Of a stretch of DNA of 24,407 nt, positions 1 through 5,495 are shown in pieces. Position 1 is the first letter of the stretch; every line of letters starts with the position of its first letter. Source of the DNA: Deltaproteobacteria bacterium (GTDB lineage: Bacteria > Desulfobacterota > GWC2-55-46); the NCBI GenBank assembly GCA_016218095.1, contig JACREV010000171.1, positions 1-24,407 of the forward strand. The letters are read 5' to 3'. The notes beneath the pieces were generated by a model. That model searched no databases. It saw only the letters and a list, made by a program, of their open reading frames with translations, and had not been told where the DNA came from. A program made the translations under genes and the position numbers.

Positions 1-1
1 A

Positions 2-121
2 AAAGAAAAACAGCGCTTCGCGGCGATAAAGGATGAGGTCGCAAGGAAGCTCTCTGGAGACGTAACGGTAACCGCGTCGAAGGGGAATGTCGAGAAGGCC
101 GCGTCGGCAAAGGGGCTTTAG
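2..121 (+). CDS. 3' end of an unrecognised gene
   Basis: An open frame enters from the left edge and ends at TAG (119-121). It leaves 39 visible residues, starting KEKQRFAAIKDEVARKL and ending VEKAASAKGL. The segment is charged and rich in Lys and Ala. It has no membrane segment or motif I recognise. A strong intrinsic terminator follows 30 bases later, which supports this being the true end of a plus-strand transcription unit. The start and most of the protein lie outside the window, so I assign no function. Confidence 0.6.
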   Translation, partial: KEKQRFAAIKDEVARKLSGDVTVTASKGNVEKAASAKGL

Positions 122-150
122 AGGGTCGCGGGAGCTGATTGGTTTATTAG

Positions 151-185
151 AAAAAAAACACCCCGCGTGAGCGGGGTGTTTTTTT
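151..185 (+). terminator. Intrinsic terminator, probably bidirectional
   Basis: A 10-bp perfect stem (157-166 with 171-180) closes a GTGA tetraloop. It is followed by a T run to 185 and preceded by an A run (151-158), so it could work on both strands. It lies just after the stop of the partial plus-strand gene. Confidence 0.9.
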
Positions 186-276
186 ATGTAAGGGTGTGCT
201 AAAAACCTTTTGCGCCCTGCCGGGCTTTTTTCGGGTTTTCAGGTTTGTAACCTGATCGAGGCTCCATATACGCTTC

Positions 277-382
277 TGCCTAAAGCCTTTTTGCGCGCTC
301 CGCGCGCAAGCGGTTTAATCCACCCCGACGCGCCTCTTCCTCTCCGCCATGCGCCTGTGTGTTTGTAAAGACAGAACAAAAA
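277..382 (+). repeat. Dispersed repeat with GCGCGC hairpin, copy 1
   Basis: It begins TGCCTAAAGCCTTTTTGCGC, has a GC-rich hairpin (GCGCGCTCCGCGCGC), then CTCTCCGCCATGCGCC and ends GTAAAGACAGAACAAAA. The same blocks in the same order recur at 5065-5250, where the middle is about 80 bases longer. The family is not one I can name. Confidence 0.6.
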
Positions 383-493
383 CATCTTTTTGTTTTTCAA
401 AACACCCCAGGCATGGGGTGAGCGACCTTAAGGGAGGAAGCCATATGAGCGAGCCGGGGAAGGAAAAAGGCGCGACAGCTTACTCAGGGGCGA

Positions 494-587
494 GCGGTCC
501 TCGCCGGACTGGCGAAGTTCGTATCGAAGGCGATTCGTACCCTAACCTCAATAGCTTCCGAAGAACTCTGGCACCGCGCCGAGCGGG
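494..587 (-). repeat. GCTCGGCGC dispersed repeat, copy a
   Basis: Read on the minus strand it starts CCGCTCGGCGCGGTGCCA and ends with a GATACGAACT block and CCGGCGAGGACCGC. The same ordered blocks occur at 4017-4100, 5295-5384 and 14295-14387. This copy is the most diverged of the four. Confidence 0.6.
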
Positions 588-781
588 GAGGGGGAGGACG
601 GAGGGAGCGAAGCCCCATGCCGAAAAAAAGCCCGGCAGGGCGCAAAAGACAAAAAGAAAAGTGTGCAGGAATCAAAAAAACTAAAGCGCGCGGGGCGCGC
701 AAAAAGGCCTTTGGAGAATGATTCGGAAAGCCGATACGGGTTTTTTTAAATTTACGAATTAGAAGAAAATTATGACCCCCG

Positions 782-1990
782 TCAGGGCACCCCTTCGCCG
801 AGGAGCCTTACCGTATGCCGCGCGATCATCACCTCTTCGTTAGTTTTCATGACCCGCACGAGCACATGGCTCTTGTAGTGCGAAATGACCGGCGCGTTCG
901 CCGCGTTCTTTTTCGTGTCGAGCGCGATCCCCAGGAATTCGAGGTCCCTGCATATCCGCTCCCTGACCTCAGGCGAGTTCTCCCCTATGCCGCCGGTAAA
1001 GACGAGCGTATCGAGGCCCCCGAGGGCGGCCGATAGCGCGCCGAGGGACTTCCTCGCCTGATAGCAGAATAGTTCCACGGCGAGCGCCGCCCGAGGCTCG
1101 TCGTCTATCTTGGAGAGCAGATCCCTCATGTCAGGGCTTATGCCGGATATTCCCAGGAGCCCCGACCTGTGGTCCAGAAGCTCCGAGAGCTCCTCGGCGT
1201 TCATACCCTTTTCCCTGACGAGATAGACGACGACCCCTGGGTCGAGGTCGCCCGGCCTCGTCGACATGACGAGGCCGCCGGAAGGCGTAAACCCCATGGT
1301 GGTGTCGACAGGCCTTCCGTTATTGACCGCGGCCATCGAGGCGCCGTTCCCGAGGTGCGCTATGACGATGCGGCCTCCCGCGGCCTTCTCTCCCACGGAC
1401 CCCTTCAGCTCGCTCAGGATATATTCGTATGAGAGGCCGTGAAAGCCGTATCTGACGACACCTTCGTCCCTGATGCGCGCGGGCAGTCCGTAGACCTTTG
1501 CGACCTCGGGCATGTTCCTGTGGAAGGCGGTATCGAAGCAGGCCGCCTGCGCGATCTCCGGGAAGCTCTTCGAGACCGCCTCTATCGCCTTTATCTCATG
1601 AGGCAGGTGCTCGGGCGCGAACGGTATGAGCACGCCGAGCGTATCGAGGAGCTCCGCGTCTATCGCCTGGGTCCTGCTGTATTTTACGCCGCCGTGTACG
1701 ACCCTGTGGCCGACGGCGTCGATCCGCTCCCCTTCGGGGACGGTCGAGAGCCACCCCAAAAGGAGTTTCAAGGCCGCATCGTGGTCGTGTAGCGGCGCCC
1801 GTTCCTCCTTGACCGTCTTTCCCCCGGCGTCGCGGGCGATGAAGATGCCGCCCTCGAGCCCGATCCTTTCGAGCCTGCCGGAGAGTTTAAGCCCCTCGTA
1901 CCCGTAGAGCCCCAGGTGGTAGAGCGAAAATTTTATGGAGGAAGAGCCGCTGTTTACGGTGAGGATGTGCTTGAGCTCATTGGACGCCAT
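782..1990 (-). CDS. ackA: Acetate kinase
   Basis: This 402-residue protein is a full-length acetate/propionate-family kinase of the ASKHA fold, making acetyl phosphate from acetate and ATP or the reverse in the cytoplasm. The N-terminal phosphate loop is VNSGSSSIKF (residues 12-21). GHRVVHGG (94-101), CFDTAFHRNMP (from 151), HLGNGAS and FTGGIGEN all match the family. The adenosine-side loop reads TPSGGLVMSTRPGDLDPGV. From memory this 'GGLVMSTR' form is commoner in the subgroup paired with phosphoketolase than in classical pta-linked AckA. No pta or phosphoketolase gene is in the window. The ATG at 1988-1990 follows a GAGGCGG ribosome site. Upstream lies a 308-base gene-free gap holding the palindrome at 2064-2205, so ackA is probably monocistronic. 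The family call is very secure; the subgroup is tentative. Confidence 0.97.
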   Translation of the reverse strand: MASNELKHILTVNSGSSSIKFSLYHLGLYGYEGLKLSGRLERIGLEGGIFIARDAGGKTVKEERAPLHDHDAALKLLLGWLSTVPEGERIDAVGHRVVHGGVKYSRTQAIDAELLDTLGVLIPFAPEHLPHEIKAIEAVSKSFPEIAQAACFDTAFHRNMPEVAKVYGLPARIRDEGVVRYGFHGLSYEYILSELKGSVGEKAAGGRIVIAHLGNGASMAAVNNGRPVDTTMGFTPSGGLVMSTRPGDLDPGVVVYLVREKGMNAEELSELLDHRSGLLGISGISPDMRDLLSKIDDEPRAALAVELFCYQARKSLGALSAALGGLDTLVFTGGIGENSPEVRERICRDLEFLGIALDTKKNAANAPVISHYKSHVLVRVMKTNEEVMIARHTVRLLGEGVP

Positions 1991-2063
1991 AGGGCCGCCT
2001 CTTTTGAGGATCCATCCCTATTATTCTGCCAGAGATATCGGGTTTGTGAAGCTTAAGGTTTGA

Positions 2064-2205
2064 GGCTACCTCTAAAAATTGTTATTTTTCCTGATCTCTG
2101 TGTCAGGGCGTAAATAAAAATGCTCACATATTATCATATATGCTCCGCTTTTTATTCCCGCCCTTCCTTGACCTCAGAAAAAATTCCTAATTTTTAGAGT
2201 TAGCC
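2064..2205. repeat. 142-bp imperfect palindrome (MITE-like)
   Basis: The left end GGCTACCTCTAAAAATT is mirrored by AATTTTTAGAGTTAGCC at the right end with one mismatch. The pairing continues inward through GGGCGTAAATAAAAA / TTTTTATTCCCGCCC to a centre near 2134. As RNA it would fold into one long hairpin. It fills most of the gap between rimP and ackA and is more AT-rich than the flanking genes. I recall similar long palindromes as multicopy elements in deltaproteobacterial genomes, but cannot verify copy number here. Confidence 0.75.
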
Positions 2206-2298
2206 TTCTTTTAATTTTAAACCAGCCATGCGGCGGGGTTTATTGCCTGTGATCGGATATGTCGCGCTATGCGGGCCGTTTAAATCAAGCTCTCCGCT

Positions 2299-2769
2299 TT
2301 AGAACTCTATCTCAAGCCGCGCCCTCTCGATGTTTGAAAGCGGTATCTCGAACTTCTTCCCGTCGAAGTCGGTGACAAAGACCTTGCCTTCGGCGACACC
2401 GTCTATTACCGCCTTGAAATTGCGTCTCCCCTCTATCGCCTCTTTGGCCTTTATCTTCGCCTTTTTCCCGGCGAACCTTTTGAAGTCCGCCTCTTTGACG
2501 AGCGGCCTGTCGAGGCCCGGGGACGAGACCTCAAGCATATATCTCTGCGGGATCGGGTCTTCCACGTCGAGTATCGTCGAGAACTCCTTGCTGAAGTCCC
2601 CGCAGTCGTCGACGGTGACGCCGCCAGGCTTGTCTATGAAGACTCGGAGCACGTGCCTTCCGTGCTCAGTCACAAAAACGAGGTCGACGAGCTCCATCCC
2701 CATGCCGGCGAGCAACGGCTCGGCGAGGGCCCTGATTTTTTCTTCTATCCCCGTCGTCGTCATCTTCAA
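2299..2769 (-). CDS. rimP: Ribosome maturation factor RimP
   Basis: RimP binds the 30S subunit and is needed for late assembly of its head. The 156-residue length is usual. The N-terminal domain carries MGMELVDLVF and the signature YMLEVSSPGLDRPL (about residues 78-91). The C-terminal Sm-like domain ends FEIPLSNIERARLEIEF. The longest frame starts at TTG (2767-2769) and a second option is ATG at 2761-2763 (TTG AAG ATG). GAGAAGGTGG sits 9-18 bases before the TTG, so TTG is slightly favoured. RimP normally heads a nusA-infB operon. Here it is followed by a repeat and ackA, with no nusA in view. It is divergent from the BON gene and has its own promoter and a terminator-like hairpin in the leader. 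Confidence 0.95.
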   Translation of the reverse strand: MKMTTTGIEEKIRALAEPLLAGMGMELVDLVFVTEHGRHVLRVFIDKPGGVTVDDCGDFSKEFSTILDVEDPIPQRYMLEVSSPGLDRPLVKEADFKRFAGKKAKIKAKEAIEGRRNFKAVIDGVAEGKVFVTDFDGKKFEIPLSNIERARLEIEF

Positions 2770-2838
2770 GGGCGGCCCACCTTCTCCCGATATTCAAGCC
2801 TCCGCTCGAAAGCCTTTCGGATTTTCCGGGGCTCAAAC

Positions 2839-2863
2839 AAAAAAGTGGGCTAGATGCCCACTT
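2839..2863 (-). terminator. Terminator-like hairpin in the rimP leader (possible attenuator)
   Basis: On the minus strand an 8-bp stem AAGTGGGC/GCCCACTT (2843-2850 with 2856-2863, loop of 5) is followed by a run of six U. No minus-strand gene lies upstream of it in this intergenic region, so it falls inside the 5' leader of rimP, not at a gene end. A terminator-bearing 'rimP leader' RNA is known from Gammaproteobacteria. That this is an equivalent is inference. Confidence 0.65.
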
Positions 2864-2894
2864 GCAGTAAACATAAGAGGCTGTTAATAAATAT

Positions 2895-2923
2895 AATTTA
2901 ACACACAAAAAACGCGATTGCAA
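2895..2923 (-). promoter_or_regulatory. Putative sigma70-type promoter of rimP
   Basis: On the minus strand TTGCAA (2918-2923) and TAAATT (2895-2900) are 17 bases apart, each matching four of six consensus bases. The spacer contains TGTGTGT. The start would be near 2888, leaving a leader of about 120 nt that contains the terminator-like hairpin. Confidence 0.45.
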
Positions 2924-3028
2924 GCGATAATTGAACTCGTCCGGGGCGGTTTTGCACGGATTTTAAGGGGATTTTCACGATAAACCCCGGTGCATGAGCC
3001 GCCCAACACGGCTTGTTAAATGTGTGTT
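2900..3028. promoter_or_regulatory. Nested dyad between the divergent rimP and BON promoters
   Basis: Nested complementary arms occur in the correct order for one fold: AACACACA (2900-2907) with TGTGTGTT (3021-3028), then CAAGC/GCTTG, GGGCGG/CCGCCC, GCAC/GTGC and GGGG/CCCC around 2955-2985. The left arm has about 20 extra bases. The outer arms fall in the -35/-10 spacers of both divergent promoters. It could be a shared operator, a structured RNA or the remains of a mobile palindrome; I cannot choose. Confidence 0.45.
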
Positions 3029-3041
3029 GCTCTGATATACT
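3013..3041 (+). promoter_or_regulatory. Putative sigma70-type promoter of the BON gene
   Basis: TTGTTA (3013-3018) and TATACT (3036-3041, five of six consensus bases) are separated by 17 bases. The predicted transcript would start about 10 bases before the codon at 3057, with AAAGGGG as a ribosome site, so the leader is very short. The spacer carries TGTGTGTT, as in the opposing rimP promoter. Confidence 0.55.
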
Positions 3042-3056
3042 TCAAAGGGGTGTTCG

Positions 3057-3785
3057 ATGAACAACCTGACGAAACACGCCATAAAATCGCCTCAACCAGA
3101 GCGGAGCGCCATGGAAATACTTGACCCTGTAAAGGCGTTAAAGGCCGCGCTTACCGACGAGCTCCACATAGACCTCCGAGAGAACCCGATACAGTGCGGC
3201 ATGGAGTCTGAGAGCCTCTTTATCGAAGGGACCGTAGAGCGCGTCTCTCAGAAAAAAAGGGCGCTCCTTAAGGCGATGGAGCTCGCAGGCGGAGAGGGCG
3301 TCATCGACAGGCTTAAAGTAAGGCCCGCCTCCACCATGTCGGACGCCGAGATAATGAAGCACATGACCGACGCAATCGATGAGGAGCCGACTTTACAGCC
3401 CTACGGCATCAAGGTCGAGGTAAGGGACGGTGTTGTCGACATCGAGGGCGAGGTCTGGTCCTTGAGCCACAAGCGGCTCGCGGGGGTCCTTGCCTGGTGG
3501 ATACCCGGCGCGACCGACGTCATCAACTCAATCGAGGTCGTCCCGCCCGAGGAGGACTCGGACGACGAGGTGGTCGACGCCCTCCGGCTCGTATTCGAGA
3601 AGGACAGACTCGTCAACGCAAGCTCCATCCGCCCAACGGTGAGGGGCTGGGTGGTGACTCTAAACGGCATCGCCTGCTCGGATATAGAGAAAGAGGCCGC
3701 CGAGGACGACGCCTGGTATGTCTGGGGCGTTAACGAGGTGGTAAACAACATCAAGGTCGAGACCGGCGCGCACGGGCGGCCTTGA
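3057..3785 (+). CDS. Three-BON-domain protein, apparently cytoplasmic
   Basis: The 242 residues form three consecutive BON-like alpha/beta repeats, at about 24-90, 94-165 and 168-237. Each has the pattern of a helix followed by strands around a short Gly-containing turn: SLFIEGTVERVSQKKRAL, GVVDIEGEVWSLSHKRLA and GWVVTLNGIACSDIEKEA. BON domains usually bind phospholipid membranes or mediate envelope contacts, and most BON proteins (OsmY, DolP type) are exported. This one has no signal peptide or lipobox, and its middle and end are acidic (PPEEDSDDEVVDAL). A second start is possible at Met19 (3111), preceded by GGAG. The promoter at 3013-3041 with AAAGGGG supports the upstream ATG. It is transcribed alone, divergently from rimP. 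I do not recognise a specific ortholog, so function is open. Confidence 0.8.
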   Translation: MNNLTKHAIKSPQPERSAMEILDPVKALKAALTDELHIDLRENPIQCGMESESLFIEGTVERVSQKKRALLKAMELAGGEGVIDRLKVRPASTMSDAEIMKHMTDAIDEEPTLQPYGIKVEVRDGVVDIEGEVWSLSHKRLAGVLAWWIPGATDVINSIEVVPPEEDSDDEVVDALRLVFEKDRLVNASSIRPTVRGWVVTLNGIACSDIEKEAAEDDAWYVWGVNEVVNNIKVETGAHGRP

Positions 3786-3980
3786 AAAGTGCGCGAGTCC
3801 TTCCCCCCCCTTGTCATTGCGAGGAGGTCCTCGCCGGACCGGCTAATCCATATCAAGCGCCTCAGCCTGGGAAAGGCTACAGGCATTGATTCGGCTTTGT
3901 CGCTTTCCGATCAAGCGACGAAGCAATCTCAGTTTAAATGAATTACCCGAAGGAAGGCTTCGGACTATACTTTACACTTC

Positions 3981-4016
3981 CCCTCCCTTGACGGGAGGGG
4001 ACTGAGGGGAGGGTGA
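3981..4016 (+). repeat. CCCTCCCTTGA hairpin repeat, copy 1
   Basis: CCCTCCCTTGACGGGAGGGG folds into a small hairpin, followed by ACTGAGGGGAGGGTGA. Close copies lie at 4970-5007 and 5256-5294, with a reversed copy at 4106-4144. Here and at 5256 it directly precedes a GCTCGGCGC repeat. Confidence 0.7.
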
Positions 4017-4100
4017 CTGCTCGGCGCAGGGCCAAAGTCGGTACGGAGTCTCTGGGTAAATCGATTCTCCTGCCGTTCGATACCGAATTGCCCGCCCGGC
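4017..4100 (+). repeat. GCTCGGCGC dispersed repeat, copy b
   Basis: It runs from CTGCTCGGCGCAGGGCCAAA through TCGATTCTCCTGCCGTTCGA and ACCGAATTGCCCGCCCGGC. It is very similar to copy c at 5295-5384, including the hairpin repeat immediately before it, so the two form a duplicated composite unit. Confidence 0.75.
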
Positions 4101-4105
4101 ACGCT

Positions 4106-4144
4106 TCACCCCCACCCTAACCCTCCCCCGTCAAGAGGGAGGAG
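4106..4144 (-). repeat. CCCTCCCTTGA hairpin repeat, reversed copy
   Basis: Reading CACCCCCACCCTAACCCTCC then CCCGTCAAGAGGGAGG, this is the reverse complement type of the 3981-4016 repeat. Together they bracket repeat copy b. Confidence 0.65.
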
Positions 4145-4289
4145 ATTTAAAATGACGTGGCAAGCCGCGCATTATTGCTCTAAAAGAGAATAAAAGATAA
4201 GATTGCTTCGCTTCGCTCGCAATGACACCGCTTTTTTTAAGGACCTGCGGCCCCGGAAATCTTCCCCATCATCCGCCTTTCAAATTCCC

Positions 4290-4318
4290 TGTTCAAATAA
4301 ATCCAAATCGTATATAAT
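4290..4318 (+). promoter_or_regulatory. Putative promoter of the YkgJ-like gene
   Basis: A perfect TATAAT (4313-4318) lies 17 bases after a weak -35, TGTTCA (4290-4295). It is placed about 40 bases before the chosen ATG. Confidence 0.5.
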
Positions 4319-4357
4319 CCGGTCTTAAAAAATTTGCGCCCGGAGGCTTTTTTCAGG

Positions 4358-4912
4358 ATGAAGAAGATACGGATTACGGAGATAGACCCCAAAGTAATGA
4401 CGCAGATCGGGCTTTACGACGAGGGGTGTTACGGGTCCTCCTGCGCGGACGAGTGTTGCCAGTACGGCTGTGACGTGGACCTTGCCGCCTTGAAGCTCAT
4501 AAACAGGCACAAGGACTTGATTGAGCCGCTTATCCATGCGAAGGTCGAGGACTGCTTCAAGACGGAATTAAAAGAGGACGACGACTACATAGGCGGCGCG
4601 TACAGGGAGACGGCGGTAAGGAAAAAAGACAAGACCTGCGCCTTCCGCCTCGTCGGAAAAAGGGGCTGTTCGCTCTTCTACCTCTGGGCGACGAAAAAGG
4701 CCCCGAAGAGGATAATCCCGACGATATGCCGGGTCTTCCCCATAACATGGCACAGAGGCAGGCTCTTCATCGACACGCCCTTGAGAAAATCCTGCAAGTG
4801 CAAGGAGAAGCCCGCGAAGGGCAGAAAGGTCCCGTCTCTCTTCGAGACGCAGAAGAAGGAGATACGGGCGGTCTTTGAGATAGTGGAGAAGAAGGCACGG
4901 TCGAGGAAATAA
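4358..4912 (+). CDS. YkgJ-family cysteine cluster protein
   Basis: The 184 residues carry an N-terminal cysteine cluster, CYGSSCADECCQYGCDVD, and further Cys in DKTCAF, RGCSLFY, PTICRVFP and SCKCKE. This pattern fits the YkgJ family (PF03692), small proteins thought to bind zinc or an iron-sulfur centre and of poorly known function. RVFPITW in the second half is a typical family element. There is no signal peptide, and the basic C-terminus ends EKKARSRK. An upstream TTG (4334) is in frame, but ATG at 4358-4360 with GGAGG 11 bases ahead is more likely. A promoter precedes it and an intrinsic terminator follows within 25 bases, so it is monocistronic. It stands between two repeat arrays. Confidence 0.8.
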   Translation: MKKIRITEIDPKVMTQIGLYDEGCYGSSCADECCQYGCDVDLAALKLINRHKDLIEPLIHAKVEDCFKTELKEDDDYIGGAYRETAVRKKDKTCAFRLVGKRGCSLFYLWATKKAPKRIIPTICRVFPITWHRGRLFIDTPLRKSCKCKEKPAKGRKVPSLFETQKKEIRAVFEIVEKKARSRK

Positions 4913-4933
4913 TCTTTCTTGTTTTAAAACCAG

Positions 4934-4962
4934 AAGGCCCCGAAAGGGGCCTTTGTTGTTTT
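4934..4962 (+). terminator. Intrinsic terminator of the YkgJ-like gene
   Basis: An 8-bp perfect stem AAGGCCCC/GGGGCCTT closes a GAAA tetraloop (4942-4945), followed by TGTTGTTTT. The same stem-loop type ends the cyclophilin gene at 6711-6734. Confidence 0.9.
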
Positions 4963-4969
4963 AAGAATC

Positions 4970-5007
4970 TCCCATCCCTTGATGGGAGGGGATTAAGGGG
5001 AGGGTGA
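4970..5007 (+). repeat. CCCTCCCTTGA hairpin repeat, copy 2
   Basis: TCCCATCCCTTGATGGGAGG and GGATTAAGGGGAGGGTGA match the copy at 5256-5294 almost base for base. It is the first element of the 4913-5495 gene-free stretch. Confidence 0.7.
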
Positions 5008-5064
5008 AAATCTTCCTTTTGCTTCGCAAACCAAATATGCGCTTTGCTCGGCTATTTGACATTT

Positions 5065-5250
5065 TGCCTAAGGCCATCTTGCGCGCTCCGCGCGCTTATT
5101 CGCATGGGCTCCTAGCGCTTTCTTCCTCCCCCGCCCGCTCACGCGCCCCTTAGAGCGCTTCGCGTCTATCCTCCCCCGGCTCGCTCACCCCAGCCTCCCT
5201 GAGGCGCTCTCCGCCATGCGCCGGTGTATGGTAAAGACTGAACGAAAATC
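5065..5250 (+). repeat. Dispersed repeat with GCGCGC hairpin, copy 2
   Basis: It shares its start (TGCCTAAGGCCATCTTGCGC), the GCGCGCTCCGCGCGC hairpin, CTCTCCGCCATGCGCC and the end GTAAAGACTGAACGAAAA with 277-382. About 80 extra bases lie in the middle. Confidence 0.6.
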
Positions 5251-5255
5251 AAAAT

Positions 5256-5384
5256 CCCCCCTCCCTTGATGGGAGGGGATTAAGGGGAGGGTGACTGCTC
5301 GGCGCAGGACCAAAGTCGGTACGGGAGTCTCCGGGGTAACCGATTCTCCTGCCGTACGTTACAAATTTGCCTGCCCGGCGAGGG
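5256..5384 (+). repeat. Composite unit: hairpin repeat plus GCTCGGCGC repeat, copy c
   Basis: A CCCTCCCTTGATGGGAGGGG hairpin (5256-5294) is joined directly to GCTCGGCGC copy c (5295-5384, ending TTGCCTGCCCGGCG). The same two-part unit occurs at 3981-4100. The right edge runs into a second hairpin-rich repeat at 5386-5426. Confidence 0.7.
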
Positions 5385-5385
5385 C

Positions 5386-5426
5386 CCCCTCACCCTCCGC
5401 CCTCTCCCACAAGGGGAGAGGGGACT
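5386..5426. repeat. CCCTCTCCCACAAGGGGAGAGG hairpin repeat
   Basis: A run of CCCCCTCACCCTCCGCCCTC followed by a CTCTCCC/GGGGAGAG hairpin. This resembles a widespread class of short intergenic hairpin repeats in GC-rich bacteria. Only one copy of this exact type is in the window. Confidence 0.5.
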
Positions 5427-5433
5427 ATAAACC

Positions 5434-5466
5434 TTGTTGGGCTTCGCGATGCTCAGCCCAACCTAC
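5434..5466. repeat. REP-like palindrome, diverged copy
   Basis: GTTGGGCTTCGCGATGCTCA followed by GCCCAACCTAC is a variant of the REP palindrome that flanks the transposase gene at 6063-6093 and 6660-6690. It lies just past the 3' end of the lipoprotein gene. Confidence 0.65.
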
Positions 5467-5495
5467 CCGCTGGACGGTGCGCGGAGCTCACCCAC

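Larger units (their letters stand above)
207..648. repeat. Repeat-mosaic region bounded by a 28-bp inverted repeat
   Basis: The stretch 186-781 holds no convincing gene. Positions 207-234 (core TTTTGCGCCCTGCCGGGC) recur in inverted orientation at 620-648 with one A/T indel. They bound a 442-bp segment that itself contains a copy of the GCGCGCTCCGCGCGC repeat (277-382) and a reversed copy of the GCTCGGCGC repeat (494-587). A six-base direct repeat, GTGTGC, lies outside each end (194-199, 661-666) but is not flush with the inverted repeats, so a target duplication is only a possibility. A second GCGCGC-type motif in reverse orientation lies at about 684-713. Confidence 0.65.
3812..4227. repeat. 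Nested composite repeat with TGTCATTGCGAG ends
   Basis: The gene-free stretch 3786-4357 is dominated by this 416-bp structure. TGTCATTGCGAG at 3812-3823 is mirrored by CTCGCAATGACA at 4216-4227. The right arm (4200-4227) is a full copy of the common TGTCATTGCGAGCGAAGCGAAGCAATCT repeat type, reversed. The left copy is split: its first half is at 3812-3825 and its second half, GCGACGAAGCAATCTC, at 3915-3930, with about 90 bases between. That insert starts like the reverse of the GCTCGGCGC repeat (GGTCCTCGCCGGACCGGC). Inside lies a second inverted pair of TTGACGGGAGGGG hairpins (3981-4016, 4106-4144) enclosing repeat copy b. Confidence 0.65.

Noticed and set aside
349..684. A 111-codon plus-strand open frame in the left gene-free region
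   Set aside because: It runs through three different dispersed repeats, has a low-complexity Lys/Arg/Gly-rich product and no family-like features. Best explained as chance in GC-rich repeats.
2864..3056. A possible tRNA upstream of rimP, as metY in E. coli
   Set aside because: I looked for a cloverleaf and a T-loop (GGTTCRA) on both strands and found none; only the nested dyad is present.
3401..3886. Minus-strand open frame of 161 codons across the BON gene
   Set aside because: Its product is Ser/Thr-rich antisense of the BON domains, which have promoter, ribosome site and family pattern on the plus strand.
3981..5426. Clustered short repeats as a possible CRISPR array
   Set aside because: Copies are irregularly spaced, differ in orientation and type, and have no uniform spacers or cas genes nearby.
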